From Vibrio mediterranei (GTDB taxonomy: Bacteria > Pseudomonadota > Gammaproteobacteria > Enterobacterales > Vibrionaceae), in contig NZ_FLLQ01000001.1 of the NCBI RefSeq assembly GCF_900088415.1, forward strand, positions 248,001-312,000: a DNA stretch of 64,000 bases, read 5' to 3'. Positions 52,194 through 62,111 of the stretch are shown piece by piece (the stretch's first letter is position 1; each line of letters opens with the position of its first letter). Both the position numbers and the translations under genes were made by a program. The notes below the pieces were generated by a model, which was not told the origin of the DNA, did no database searches, and saw only the letters and a program-made list of their open reading frames with translations.

Positions 52194-53312
52194 CTAATAG
52201 GTTGCAATAAAGTTGATTGAAGCCCCCATAGCCTTAGGTGATGTGTAACTTGCAGCAATGTCCATTTCAATAATATTTAGAGGACGTAAACCGATACCTG
52301 CTGTAAATGTTCCATCTGAATCACCAGCCATGTTTTTCATATACCCTCCCCTTAACTGAATTTGTCGCGCTAAGTCGACTTCTATACCTGCTCTTAGCAT
52401 TCTTACGTCATCGTCAAACTGTGTGAATTTCTTTTCAGTATTAAGGTCGTAGTCCACAGAAAATTGAAAGTAATCTGCTATAAAACCAGCACCAACAGTA
52501 TACAGAGGAGACAATTGGTATTCATAACCATATTGTATGTCTTTCCCACCAATATTCTTAGTGCCGCTCGCAGTTTCAATATTTCGAGACAACATATTTT
52601 TGGCCGAAAATCCAACTCTAAACGGACCATGGAACCATAGTGCTCCAGCATCAACGTTGAATGCAGTATCGCCCTGAGAGTTTTCTCTTATATTGTTTAA
52701 ATTGAAATCATTTAGTGAACTTACTGAGGCATAGGTATAGGTTCTTTGGATTTTTGGAGATACGCCGAATGAAAAATGTTGTCCAAATAAGGTTTGGTAC
52801 TTAGCCAAGGATATTCCGATTTCAGTAACGGCTACTGAAGCGGTTTTGACTGCTGACCTAGCCGCTTTTTCCGCATCATTACTACCTGTTTGGTCAATAT
52901 CTGGTGTTGCTACGTTTTCCACATAAGCTTTGCCAAAAATATTTGCAGCGATATAGCGGTTGGGAATCCCAAATGCTATTGCACCACCAAAATCCACTTT
53001 GGCCTGTGTACCATTTAACTCATTAAGCGCCGAAGCACTTGGGTTATTTACGACGTTATCAATTTTATCCAACATTTTGTCTTCGTCGTTGTAGTTAAGC
53101 CCTAGGCTAGGTAACAACATTCCTGCATCATCGTTTCGTCGATAGATTGCAACCAGTGCTGGATTATAGAATGGAGCAGTAAGATAAGAAGCAGAGACAA
53201 CCCCCGTTCCGCCCATTGCATCGCCACGAGCATCGATCGCTAACGTCGAAGCACTTGCCGACATAGAAGTAGTAATAATAAGGGCTGCTAGTGTTTTTAA
53301 TTGGGTTTTCAT
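52194..53312 (-). CDS. vxrD: TraF-like outer membrane beta-barrel protein (VxrD position)
   Basis: 372 residues with a signal peptide (cut after SASA). The mature protein begins LAIDARGDAMGGTGVVSASY, the FadL-like start of the family usually annotated as conjugal transfer protein TraF, followed by alternating strands and an aromatic end (SINFIATY). The name is misleading: there are no conjugation genes here and the protein looks like an outer-membrane barrel. It follows the DUF2861 gene in the vxr operon. Gene symbol is by synteny with V. cholerae and is less certain than the fold. Confidence 0.72.
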   Translation of the reverse strand: MKTQLKTLAALIITTSMSASASTLAIDARGDAMGGTGVVSASYLTAPFYNPALVAIYRRNDDAGMLLPSLGLNYNDEDKMLDKIDNVVNNPSASALNELNGTQAKVDFGGAIAFGIPNRYIAANIFGKAYVENVATPDIDQTGSNDAEKAARSAVKTASVAVTEIGISLAKYQTLFGQHFSFGVSPKIQRTYTYASVSSLNDFNLNNIRENSQGDTAFNVDAGALWFHGPFRVGFSAKNMLSRNIETASGTKNIGGKDIQYGYEYQLSPLYTVGAGFIADYFQFSVDYDLNTEKKFTQFDDDVRMLRAGIEVDLARQIQLRGGYMKNMAGDSDGTFTAGIGLRPLNIIEMDIAASYTSPKAMGASINFIATY

Positions 53313-53403
53313 CTAAAAATAACGCCGTTAATCCTTTGTGCATTTATTAACGGCGTCGATTCGAGATTCTTTAGTGATTTCAGAGGGAAATCTTTCTAAT
53401 GAG

Positions 53404-54282
53404 CTATTCGTCGGCGGAAACGTCAAACGTTTTACTAATTATTTGAGAGCGCTCGAAAAGTATTGGACCTTGCCAACGACTTTGCTTCATTGAAACCGCT
53501 AATACATAGCGGTCAGGCGTGATGTTGTTGGCTTCTAGACTCGTCGGGTAATCAGATTCGTATTCTTTGCCCCATACTTGAGTATATTTGCCGCCAATGT
53601 AATCGTATAAACCAACTTCGAGTTTTGGCAACGGGCAATAAGGGTTTAGAAGTGCATTTTTTTCGATACGCCATTCATCTTTCGCTGACCAACGAACTGT
53701 CTGTTTTAATGATTGATCGGTAAAGATTAACCACTGACTCCAAGTTTCGCCATCAAGTAAGCGCACATCAAGACGATAAAGACCGACATCTAATGGAGAT
53801 GTTAAGTTGTAGCGAATTCCATAAGCCGCCTCTTCAGTTACAGCGTCACTAATCGGATTGACGTAAAATTCGCTGTCATTAGAAACTCTCCGATCAACCC
53901 ATTTTTTTAGGCTTATTTCTGAAATGACACGCTTTGATTCAATTTCTATCGCAGATAAATAGGTGTCTCTTCCTGGACTTTGAATAGATTGTTGTCTTAC
54001 TACCACGGAGTCAATCCATTCAGGTAGAGGTTGGGAGGAGTAACCCTTACCGCAATCCACTTCTAAAGATTGTAAAAACAACCTGTTTATATGGTTTTTG
54101 ATACTCTTAGTCGGTTGTTGCTGCCACTCTTCGACTAGCGATTGGAACATAGATTCCAAATCACGATTAAGTAAATGACGGTGCGCTTGCGTAATAGTTG
54201 TATTATTTTCAAACCAATCGGCACCAACTGATGTTGATGCCGTAAGGATTGCTAGCGCAAATATTTTTGATGCTCTAGACAT
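53404..54282 (-). CDS. vxrC: DUF2861 periplasmic protein (VxrC)
   Basis: 292 residues with a signal peptide (MSRASKIFALAILTASTSVGA). The mature part starts DWFENNTTITQAHRHLLNRD, the DUF2861 signature, followed by a mixed helical and beta C-terminal half, with two cysteines (EVDCGKG and NPYCPLP). Its ATG overlaps the vxrB stop by one base (TAATG), so translation is coupled. It belongs to the Vxr cell-wall stress system but its own role is not established. Confidence 0.82.
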   Translation of the reverse strand: MSRASKIFALAILTASTSVGADWFENNTTITQAHRHLLNRDLESMFQSLVEEWQQQPTKSIKNHINRLFLQSLEVDCGKGYSSQPLPEWIDSVVVRQQSIQSPGRDTYLSAIEIESKRVISEISLKKWVDRRVSNDSEFYVNPISDAVTEEAAYGIRYNLTSPLDVGLYRLDVRLLDGETWSQWLIFTDQSLKQTVRWSAKDEWRIEKNALLNPYCPLPKLEVGLYDYIGGKYTQVWGKEYESDYPTSLEANNITPDRYVLAVSMKQSRWQGPILFERSQIISKTFDVSADE

Positions 54283-54941
54283 TAGCCTTTCATTTTGTAG
54301 CCAACACCACGAAGTGTTTCGATCTCTAGTCCAGGAAGTTTCTGTCTAAGTTGTAACACGTGGGTATCAACAGTTCGTGTCGTAGGGAAGTGATTGTAAC
54401 CCCAAACATGGTCAAGCAGCTCATCACGAGTAAACACACGTCCCAAGTTACTTGCTAGGAATAGCAGCAAATCAAACTCAGTACGCGTTAATGTAATCAG
54501 TTCACCTTTATAGTTCACTTCACGAGTCGCTTTATCGATCACCAAACTCTCTGTTACAACCTTAGTGGCATCTTCCGAGTCAGCTTCTGGTGCGCGAAGT
54601 TGTGCACGAATACGAGCAAAAAGCTCAGCTTCGGCGAAAGGTTTGGTTAAATAATCATTTGCACCTGCATCTAAGCCGGTTACTTTGTCTTTTACTGTGA
54701 CTAACGCAGTGAGCAATATCACTGGAACATCTTTGATTTTCTTCCAACCAGCAAGGTGCTCTACTGAGTCACCATCCGGAAGTTGTCGGTCGAGAATTAC
54801 CAAGTCTGCTTCTTCCCAGTGTTGCTCGACCTGAGAGATGAATTCAGCGTGAAGGCAGTTATAACCAGCCAACTCTAAACTCACCAAAAGGCCGTCAGCT
54901 AGATTCTTGTCGTCTTCAACAAGTAGCAGTGTCTGTTTCAC
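54282..54941 (-). CDS. vxrB: Response regulator VxrB (WigR), OmpR family
   Basis: 219 residues. The receiver (~1-115) has Glu9-Asp10-Asp11, Asp51 in VILDRQLPDG and Lys in YLTKPFAEAE. The DNA-binding winged helix (~130-218) has LTRTEFDLLLFLASN and RTVDTHVLQLRQKL. It overlaps vxrA by 26 bases. In V. cholerae VxrB controls type VI secretion, biofilm and cell-wall synthesis genes in response to wall damage. A start further upstream inside vxrA cannot be excluded. Confidence 0.88.
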   Translation of the reverse strand: MKQTLLLVEDDKNLADGLLVSLELAGYNCLHAEFISQVEQHWEEADLVILDRQLPDGDSVEHLAGWKKIKDVPVILLTALVTVKDKVTGLDAGANDYLTKPFAEAELFARIRAQLRAPEADSEDATKVVTESLVIDKATREVNYKGELITLTRTEFDLLLFLASNLGRVFTRDELLDHVWGYNHFPTTRTVDTHVLQLRQKLPGLEIETLRGVGYKMKG

Positions 54942-56370
54942 AAGGTATCTCCAAAATAAATGTTGTTGGTGGCCCGACTAGGTACATCTTACCGCCCATT
55001 CGACCAACCATAGATTCTACTATAGTAAGGCCAAGGCCGAGGCCTGCCTTACTTACAAATGGCTTTCTAAGCTCACGCCAGTCCTTTGAAGTTAATTGTC
55101 CGTTGTCGATGACTTCAATTTTGATAGAGTTTGAAGAAGTCACAACATTCAAACTCACTGGTGCAACGCCGTACTTAATCGCGTTACGTATTAGGTTATC
55201 AATACAAGTTCCTAACCAATATATGTTAATTTTAGCGGCTACGTCTTGATTAATAGTCAAATTCACGTCAGCTTCAAATTCTTCCTCTGCTTTGAAACTT
55301 AACCAATCCTGTACAGATGGTAGCCATTCTGTCGATAAAGGTTTGTTATCAGATTGCAAATAATCCTTACTGGCTTCAGCTAACTGACGCAGTCTACGCG
55401 TATCTTCACATAGTCTTCTAAACTCATCATATACAGTTTCTGGTAAGTGCTCAAATTCACGTCTAAACCCTTCGACAGTCAGAGATAAACTGGCGATGGG
55501 TGTTCTCAATTCGTGTGTAAGAATTTGTAACACTAGCATCCGGCTTTTCATCTCTTGACGTTTCGTATTCCAGCGATAGATTGCCCAACCAATTACTAAA
55601 AGTATGTTAGCGATGATCAAACTGATCATGCTAATACGAAGTACATCAGAATGATCCTCAACTTCCCAACATAGGTTTCCTCGTTGCACGAAACACGTAT
55701 TGGTTTGAGAAGCCAGTTTAAAGTTGAGGCCAGCCTCTTTGGCTTTCGAGGTCCAAATGTTTGAAGGGAACAAATAGTAAATATCACCTCTTCTCAACCA
55801 CAACTCCTCGTTTTCAACGAACATTGAGGAACCTCGGATTAAAGAAATGACGGTTTGTTCATCCATTACTTGCAGCCTACCCAAGAGAGAACCTGGAGGT
55901 GCCAACTCTCTTTCTTTGATGTGCATAAACTTTTGAAGTTCTTGTTTTTTATCTGGGTATTTGGTGATGTACCTAGCTGCGTAAGTACCACCACCGGGAT
56001 GAATCAGTCCACTGCGCGCAAACCATTTCGTCGATAACTTACGACCACCACACATTGCTCTAGTAAAAACTAAAGGTTCTGTGATTAAAGGGCTTAGTGG
56101 TAACGTGCCACTGCACTTTTCAGCCAACCGATAGAGTTGTTGTACTTCTTTCAAGGGGTATTTACTTGTTTGAGGAAGCATAGATATAGGTGTAAGAAGC
56201 TGTGTCGGGTAATCAGCCTGAATAACCCTTACATCGTATGAAGCGGTCGCTTGCTCAAAATCAAAAAAACTGACGAAATTATCTATACGTTCAGGTAGCG
56301 ACTCAGCAAAAGCCAGAGGAGCAAGAACAATAGATAGAATGGTAAGCAAAGGGCGCGCTAGTTTCTTCAA
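54916..56370 (-). CDS. vxrA: Sensor histidine kinase VxrA (WigK)
   Basis: 484 residues. A signal/TM1 (~5-22) precedes a large periplasmic domain (~23-243) with four cysteines (86, 107, 226, 234) that may form two disulfides. TM2 is ~246-266. HisKA has His286 in LTHELRTPIAS. HATPase has DNLIRNAIKYG and GLGLGLTIVES, but its G1 box reads DNGQL rather than DxGxG. In V. cholerae this kinase senses cell-wall damage such as that caused by beta-lactams. It is the first gene of the operon vxrA-B-C-D-yoaH. Confidence 0.88.
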   Translation of the reverse strand: MKKLARPLLTILSIVLAPLAFAESLPERIDNFVSFFDFEQATASYDVRVIQADYPTQLLTPISMLPQTSKYPLKEVQQLYRLAEKCSGTLPLSPLITEPLVFTRAMCGGRKLSTKWFARSGLIHPGGGTYAARYITKYPDKKQELQKFMHIKERELAPPGSLLGRLQVMDEQTVISLIRGSSMFVENEELWLRRGDIYYLFPSNIWTSKAKEAGLNFKLASQTNTCFVQRGNLCWEVEDHSDVLRISMISLIIANILLVIGWAIYRWNTKRQEMKSRMLVLQILTHELRTPIASLSLTVEGFRREFEHLPETVYDEFRRLCEDTRRLRQLAEASKDYLQSDNKPLSTEWLPSVQDWLSFKAEEEFEADVNLTINQDVAAKINIYWLGTCIDNLIRNAIKYGVAPVSLNVVTSSNSIKIEVIDNGQLTSKDWRELRKPFVSKAGLGLGLTIVESMVGRMGGKMYLVGPPTTFILEIPCETDTATC

Positions 56371-56521
56371 ACGAATAATCTTGTCTGGTCAATAATACAA
56401 AAACACTAATTTACATATTATCGGCAAGATTCGCGCCAAGTGCACGCAATTATTTTGTCAATTATTGGAAAACACGATTCGCGACTCTATTTACCATTCT
56501 GACTTAAAGGAATAGCCCGAG

Positions 56522-56839
56522 TTATGAAGTCAAGATCTTTCCAACTCGACCTTTTAGTTTCGCTAGCCGCAGTTCAGCTATGCGTTTTTGACGCAAGATG
56601 CTATTTGCAGTTCCATGATCTGGATCGATACAAGCTTGATACTTTGGCTGTGAATAAAGGGGTGTTGAACAACTAAAATACTGTGTACAGGCTTCGTGTC
56701 GTTTATCGAGCGTTGACGTGATATCGGCGAGATGAGTTTTATGAACTAGATAATAAGATTTAGAGTCCTTTGCATAGTTCACTATTCCAACTGACATAAT
56801 CGCGGCAAAGACTGTAAAGCAAACAAAAGATTTTATCAT
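56522..56839 (-). CDS. Small exported or single-TM protein of unknown function
   Basis: 105 residues with a hydrophobic N-terminus (KSFVCFTVFAAIMSVGIV) that is a signal or an anchor. The rest is soluble with three cysteines (EACTQYFSC and YQACID) and a basic C-terminus. No family recognised. It stands alone between the vxr operon, on the same strand downstream of it, and a bidirectional terminator on the pntB side. Confidence 0.6.
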   Translation of the reverse strand: MIKSFVCFTVFAAIMSVGIVNYAKDSKSYYLVHKTHLADITSTLDKRHEACTQYFSCSTPLYSQPKYQACIDPDHGTANSILRQKRIAELRLAKLKGRVGKILTS

Positions 56840-56950
56840 CGGAGTCCCCTAATTGAAGTGCTGTTCCTACAGAGTGGTTAGGCTTAGATCAATTCAAAGA
56901 CTACAAGTTAACCGAGGTTCTATAGGTTATAGTAGTTATAACCGAACACA

Positions 56951-56978
56951 AAAAAAGCCAGCTTATGCTGGCTTTTTT
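56951..56978. terminator. pntB terminator
   Basis: AAAAAAGCCAGC and GCTGGCTTTTTT form a 12-bp stem with a TTAT loop; it works on the reverse strand for pntAB. Confidence 0.9.
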
Positions 56979-56993
56979 ATTTTTGATTGGGCT

Positions 56994-58397
56994 CTAAAGC
57001 GCTTTGGAAATAGCGTCCACACTCTCTTTCGCATCACCGAAAAGCATCGAGGTGTTTTCTTTAAAGAACAGTGGGTTTTGCACACCCGCATAACCGGTAT
57101 TCATCGAGCGCTTAAACACAATTACATTCTGCGCATTCCATACCTCTAGAACTGGCATACCAGCAATAGGACTATTTGGATCTTCAAGAGCTGCTGGGTT
57201 AACCGTGTCATTTGCACCAATAACTAGGACCGTATCAGTTTCGCTAAAGTCATCGTTGATTTCATCCATTTCCAGAACGATATCATAAGGTACTTTCGCT
57301 TCTGCCAATAGAACGTTCATATGTCCAGGCAAACGGCCAGCGACAGGGTGAATACCAAAACGCACCTCTACGCCTTGAGCACGCAATTTTTCAGTAATTT
57401 CATGCACTGGATACTGAGCCTGAGCCACCGCCATACCGTATCCAGGAGTAATAATAACTGACTTGCTATTTTTGAGCATATCGGCAACATCTTCAGCCGA
57501 TGTCTCGCGATGTTCACCTTGCTCTTCATCGCTTGAAATAACGACTTCTTGACCGAATCCGCCGGCAATAACGCTCACGAACGAGCGGTTCATCGCTTTA
57601 CACATGATGTAAGAAAGGATTGCACCTGACGATCCGACCAATGCACCTGTAACGATGAGCAGGTCGTTTGCTAACATGAAACCAGCTGCCGCTGCTGCCC
57701 AACCTGAATATGAGTTAAGCATTGAAACGACTACTGGCATATCTGCGCCACCAATGGAGGCAACCAAGTGATAACCGAATGCGAAGGCAATCAGTGTCAT
57801 CACAATTAGAGCAAACATGCTGCCGTCTGCTTTCACGAAGTAGATCATCAGCAAGGTTGAGACAACAATCGCAGCAAGGTTGAGTTTGTGTTTGTGGGGA
57901 ATATTAAGTGGCGATGATGAAATAACCCCGCGTAATTTACCGAATGCAACTATAGAACCTGTAAAGGTTACTGCACCGATAAACACGCCTAAGAAGACTT
58001 CTACCATGTGAATTACATGATGAGCATGAACTTCGGCTTCAGAAAGCATTTCAACGTTAGCGATTGCCGGTGGATCAATATAGCTATTGTAACCAACAAG
58101 AACAGCCGCTAAACCTACGAAGCTGTGAAGAATTGCTACTAGCTCGGGCATTTCAGTCATTTCTACTTTACGTGCGTAGAAAATACCAATCGCCCCACCG
58201 ATTACCATTGCTACAATAACCCAGCCGAAGCCTTGCGCATCAGGACTGAAAATAGTCGCAATTAACGCGATTGCCATACCAGCGATGCCGTAATAGTTAC
58301 CAGCACGTGCTGAGGTCTGCTTAGACAGACCCGCTAAACTCATAATGAAAAATAATGCAGCAACAATGTATGCTGCTTGTACTAATCCTGCAGACAT
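56994..58397 (-). CDS. pntB: NAD(P) transhydrogenase subunit beta
   Basis: 467 residues. Eight or nine transmembrane helices (~1-260) lead to the NADP(H)-binding domain III ([21 protein letters not shown]-like [12 protein letters not shown], and [14 protein letters not shown]). With PntA it forms the proton-translocating transhydrogenase that makes NADPH from NADH using proton-motive force. AGGAGG precedes the ATG, nine bases after the pntA stop. Confidence 0.95.
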   Translation of the reverse strand: MSAGLVQAAYIVAALFFIMSLAGLSKQTSARAGNYYGIAGMAIALIATIFSPDAQGFGWVIVAMVIGGAIGIFYARKVEMTEMPELVAILHSFVGLAAVLVGYNSYIDPPAIANVEMLSEAEVHAHHVIHMVEVFLGVFIGAVTFTGSIVAFGKLRGVISSSPLNIPHKHKLNLAAIVVSTLLMIYFVKADGSMFALIVMTLIAFAFGYHLVASIGGADMPVVVSMLNSYSGWAAAAAGFMLANDLLIVTGALVGSSGAILSYIMCKAMNRSFVSVIAGGFGQEVVISSDEEQGEHRETSAEDVADMLKNSKSVIITPGYGMAVAQAQYPVHEITEKLRAQGVEVRFGIHPVAGRLPGHMNVLLAEAKVPYDIVLEMDEINDDFSETDTVLVIGANDTVNPAALEDPNSPIAGMPVLEVWNAQNVIVFKRSMNTGYAGVQNPLFFKENTSMLFGDAKESVDAISKAL

Positions 58398-58405
58398 GTT
58401 GCCTC

Positions 58406-59944
58406 CTATTTATCTTTACGGAACATTTCAAGCATGCGCTTGGTTACGGTAAAGCCACCAAAAATGTTGATGCTTGCTATTAATACCGCGATAAAGGATA
58501 AAAACGTGACAACGCCACTTCCTTGTCCAATTTGAAGAAGTGCACCTACAACGATAATCCCTGAAATCGCGTTAGTTACCGACATGAGTGGTGTATGTAG
58601 TGCATGTGTGACGTTCCATACCACGTAATAACCTACTACACACGCCAATACGAAGACTGTAAAGTGAGATAAAAACGCGGCCGGTGCAACAGAAGCAACC
58701 CAACCAAATACACCAACGGCAGCAGCAAGACCCAGCAGCTTTTTCACTGGTGACGTTGGCTCTTCTGCTTTTTCCGCAGGTTTGGCTACTTCTACTTTTG
58801 CCGGAGCTGGTTGAGCAGAGACTTGAATTGGCGGTGCTGGCCATGTGACCTCACCTTCTTTAACTACGGTTACACCGCGAAGTACAACGTCTTCAAAATC
58901 GATGTCAATATTGCCATCTTTCTCTTTACAAAGAAGTTTTAGAAGATTGACTAGGTTAGTCGCATAGAGCTGAGAAGATTGAGTTGGAAGGCGGCCTACC
59001 ATGTCTGTATAACCGATAACTTTAACACCGTTCTCTGTTGTCACCACTTGGTCAGCAACAGTGTATTCGCAGTTACCACCATTCGCTGCAGCTAAATCAA
59101 CGATAACGCTGCCAGGCTTCATTGCATCAACCATTTCCTTTGTTACCAGCTTTGGAGCTGGTCGACCAGGAATCAATGCCGTGGTAATAATGATATCAAC
59201 ATCTTTCGCTTGCTCCATGTAGAGTTCAGCTGCTTTTTTGTTGAATTCATCTGACATTTCTTTCGCGTAGCCATCACCTGAGCCCGAGTTTTCTTGGTAA
59301 TCAACTTCCAAGAACTCTGCACCCATCGACTCTACTTGCTCTTTTACCTCTGGACGCACGTCGAATGAACGAACGATTGCGCCAAGACTACCTGCAGCGC
59401 CGATCGCAGCTAAGCCAGCAACCCCAGCCCCAGCTACCAGCACTTTAGCGGGTGGCACTTTACCAGCAGCGGTAATTTGACCAGTAAAGAAGCGTCCAAA
59501 TTCATGTGCTGCTTCAACGACCGCTCTATAACCAGCAATATTGGCCATGGAGCTTAATGCATCTAAAGCCTGTGCACGAGAGATTCGCGGTACCGAATCC
59601 ATAGCCATCACGTTAATGTTCTTACTTGAAAGCTTTTCCATTAACTCTGGATTCTGGGCAGGCCATATAAAGCTTACTAAACTCGCTCCATCTTTAAGGA
59701 AGGCAATTTCCTCATCAGTAGGCGCATTTACTTTTAGCACTAAATCCGACTCCCATACTTCCTTTGAAGAAGTGATGGTTGCTCCAGCGGCTTCATAAGC
59801 TGAATCGTCAAAACTCGCAAGCAGACCCGCTTGTGATTCTATTGAGACATCAAACCCCAATTTTAGTAACTGCTCAACCGACTTGGGCGTCGCAGCGACT
59901 CGCGTTTCTCCCGCGAGAATTTCTTTTGGCACACCAATTTGCAT
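58406..59944 (-). CDS. pntA: NAD(P) transhydrogenase subunit alpha
   Basis: 512 residues. The NAD(H)-binding domain I (~1-380) begins [18 protein letters not shown] and includes the Rossmann glycine stretch [19 protein letters not shown] short Ala/Pro/Lys linker (~380-400) leads to four transmembrane helices of domain II. The fused two-subunit form is the enterobacterial type. AAGGA precedes the ATG. It is the first gene of the pntAB operon. Confidence 0.95.
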   Translation of the reverse strand: MQIGVPKEILAGETRVAATPKSVEQLLKLGFDVSIESQAGLLASFDDSAYEAAGATITSSKEVWESDLVLKVNAPTDEEIAFLKDGASLVSFIWPAQNPELMEKLSSKNINVMAMDSVPRISRAQALDALSSMANIAGYRAVVEAAHEFGRFFTGQITAAGKVPPAKVLVAGAGVAGLAAIGAAGSLGAIVRSFDVRPEVKEQVESMGAEFLEVDYQENSGSGDGYAKEMSDEFNKKAAELYMEQAKDVDIIITTALIPGRPAPKLVTKEMVDAMKPGSVIVDLAAANGGNCEYTVADQVVTTENGVKVIGYTDMVGRLPTQSSQLYATNLVNLLKLLCKEKDGNIDIDFEDVVLRGVTVVKEGEVTWPAPPIQVSAQPAPAKVEVAKPAEKAEEPTSPVKKLLGLAAAVGVFGWVASVAPAAFLSHFTVFVLACVVGYYVVWNVTHALHTPLMSVTNAISGIIVVGALLQIGQGSGVVTFLSFIAVLIASINIFGGFTVTKRMLEMFRKDK

Positions 59945-60288
59945 AGCTATTCCTTAACTATTGGCAGAAGTATTGTTCTTTTTTAACCAACCAAGTGCAC
60001 AACATCAAGCAATTTGTAATAAAAAAACAATATTTCATTACATATAACTGAACGTAATGACTTTTAAACAGGCATCTTTAGTAAAAAAACCACACGAAAC
60101 CCTCAATATAGAGGTCTTACCAGTGCTATAATACGCTTTCGCAGAGGAATTTCGTGTAGGTAGGTCATATTATGACAATAAATGCTGCAAGCAGATGACC
60201 AACATCAATTAAATCAAACAACTAATACTGGTCTTGCCAGAATAAATCTTCATCAATCGACATCAGTATATTGGTGGCTGGGTTGACG
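59945..60288. other. pntAB upstream region
   Basis: 344 bases between the pntA start and the stop of the HlyU-like gene, both on the reverse strand. No convincing small ORF, terminator or operator is seen beyond scattered AT-rich tracts. Confidence 0.5.
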
Positions 60289-60564
60289 TTAGAAAATACT
60301 GTCTCCCATTTGGTCGATGAACATTTGTGCTTTTTTCAACATCAGCTCATTCGCATCAGACTCAGACCCAACCACATCAGAGCGAATAAAACGATGCTCT
60401 TTTGTTTCATCACCTAATTGCTTCGTAATTCTGCCAGCAACCCTGTATTGACCACCTTCAGCCAATGCTTCTTGGTAGATCAAAAAGCCTTTGTACTCTA
60501 CTGGCTCAACGATTTTTGGCTCGGCAGCCTTAGCGCCACCAAATAACTTAGAGAAGAATCCCAC
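60289..60564 (-). CDS. HlyU-family protein
   Basis: 91 residues from the GTG at 60564, chosen because AGAGGA lies seven bases upstream and the resulting start (VGFFSKLFGG) is the family's usual one. A longer frame runs to 60627 without support. The protein has a small alpha/beta fold (PVEYKGFLIYQEALAEGGQY, GRITKQLGDETKEHRF). The family is annotated as HlyU transcriptional activator in some databases, but it is unlike the ArsR-type HlyU of Vibrio virulence; a DNA-binding role is not shown by the sequence. Confidence 0.75.
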   Translation of the reverse strand: MGFFSKLFGGAKAAEPKIVEPVEYKGFLIYQEALAEGGQYRVAGRITKQLGDETKEHRFIRSDVVGSESDANELMLKKAQMFIDQMGDSIF

Positions 60565-60857
60565 TTTTTTTCCTCTTTCTATATGGATTGATTCATGTTG
60601 TAGGGTTTGGAGCGCTTGGTCAACCATTAGCGTATGGAAAGTGAATCTTGTTTACAGTTTGCGTTGCTTCTGCCTTCGCCTGTATAGGCGTTAGGTTTTA
60701 TAAACTCATTAAATTATTGAAGCGATTTTTATTAAGTTTGAGAAAATGGTGTGAGTTTTGAGTCTCCCATTAACAAATCACTTGGCAAAACATCAAATTA
60801 CCGTATCCTAAGATGTTGAACTATAATCTACTGCCAAGTCTCTGAGTCATATCGTTA

Positions 60858-62096
60858 ATGTCGACCTCTTTTGCTAGCTCAAATCTGTTCCGGCTATTTA
60901 TTCCCCTTATCATGATTGCGGGTATACTCGTAGGCTTAAATCATATCATTGCAGCAACTCAAGCCAACTCAGGCTTTGTGACAAACTTGCCCTACATTTT
61001 GTTTGGTACTGCTTTCGCACTGAGTCACAGCTTTAAGCAATCGCGCATTGCTATGGTGGCGCTTTCTATGTTGTTGGCATACGGCGTCATTCAATTTAGA
61101 TTACAAACTCCGTTATCAACTGGTACAACTCTTTTAGAACTCTCCTTGTTAAGCCTTCTACTGCCTGTTGCTTGCTGTCTTGCGTTTTTATTTCCAGACA
61201 CTGGGGTGTTAAGCAAGGGAATGTACCTTTTCTCTGCGATTGTTATGAGCTTTTTACTGTGGAGCTATTTGATATTGAGCCACTTCGCTACTGGTGGCTT
61301 TAACCATTTTGACAGTGATCTACTCTTAGCGATCCCCGAAATCTCGCGTTTACCTTTGGTTTTAGTTTTGTATAGCCTAGCTATAACTGGAGCAACGGGT
61401 ATTTTCTTATTAAATTACAATCGCCCAATAGATGCTGTTGTGTATACCAGTATTTTGCTTGCGAGCAGCACATTCATTTTCTTTCATGTCCCGCATATGT
61501 CTAGCACCCTATTTTCTTTAGCGGGTGTTTTAGTCATTATTTATGTTATTTCTGCCAGTCATCAAATGGCATTCAATGATCGACTCACGAATATTCCTGG
61601 TCGTCGCGCTTTAGAAATGGATATGAAACATTTGGGCAGGAAGTTTACTGTTGCTATGTTAGATGTTGATCATTTTAAGAAATTTAATGATACCTATGGT
61701 CACGATACCGGTGACGATGTACTAAAGCTGGTTGCTTCACGAATGTTATCTGTTGGCGGTAACGCACGAGTCTATCGATATGGCGGCGAAGAATTTACAA
61801 TTCTGTTTAAGGGTAAAACAGCCAAGGACAGTAAAGTCTATCTTGATGAACTTAGAGAGAAGATAGCCGATTATGAAATGGTAATTAGAAATAACGCCGA
61901 ACGCCCAAATGACAACAAAAAAGGCGCAAAACAACGTAACGCGAATAGCAAAGGTTCAACAGTCAGCATCACTGTAAGTATTGGTGCAGCAGATAGCAAA
62001 GCAACAAGAAAGCCAGAAGAAGTTTTAAAGAAAGCCGATAAAGCGTTGTACAGCGCCAAAGAAAAAGGGCGAAACCAAGTTCAGTGCGCCCGTTGA
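60858..62096 (+). CDS. Membrane diguanylate cyclase (GGDEF)
   Basis: 412 residues. About seven transmembrane helices (~10-232) are followed by a GGDEF domain with GGEEF at 309-313 and DVDHFKKFNDTYGH. The catalytic signature is active-type (GGEEF). There is no RxxD inhibitory site before it, so product inhibition may be absent. An insertion rich in Asn and Lys (RNNAERPNDNKKGAKQRNAN) precedes the last strands. It should make c-di-GMP in response to an unknown membrane or periplasmic cue. Confidence 0.88.
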   Translation: MSTSFASSNLFRLFIPLIMIAGILVGLNHIIAATQANSGFVTNLPYILFGTAFALSHSFKQSRIAMVALSMLLAYGVIQFRLQTPLSTGTTLLELSLLSLLLPVACCLAFLFPDTGVLSKGMYLFSAIVMSFLLWSYLILSHFATGGFNHFDSDLLLAIPEISRLPLVLVLYSLAITGATGIFLLNYNRPIDAVVYTSILLASSTFIFFHVPHMSSTLFSLAGVLVIIYVISASHQMAFNDRLTNIPGRRALEMDMKHLGRKFTVAMLDVDHFKKFNDTYGHDTGDDVLKLVASRMLSVGGNARVYRYGGEEFTILFKGKTAKDSKVYLDELREKIADYEMVIRNNAERPNDNKKGAKQRNANSKGSTVSITVSIGAADSKATRKPEEVLKKADKALYSAKEKGRNQVQCAR

Positions 62097-62111
62097 TGCT
62101 ATCTTAGTGAA

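Noticed and set aside
52194..53312. Conjugation system suggested by the TraF label
   Set aside because: The protein is an exported barrel and no other transfer gene is present.
60289..60627. HlyU virulence regulator
   Set aside because: The protein belongs to a small family sharing the HlyU name but lacks the ArsR winged helix of the characterised virulence activator; also the longer start at 60627 lacks a ribosome-binding site.
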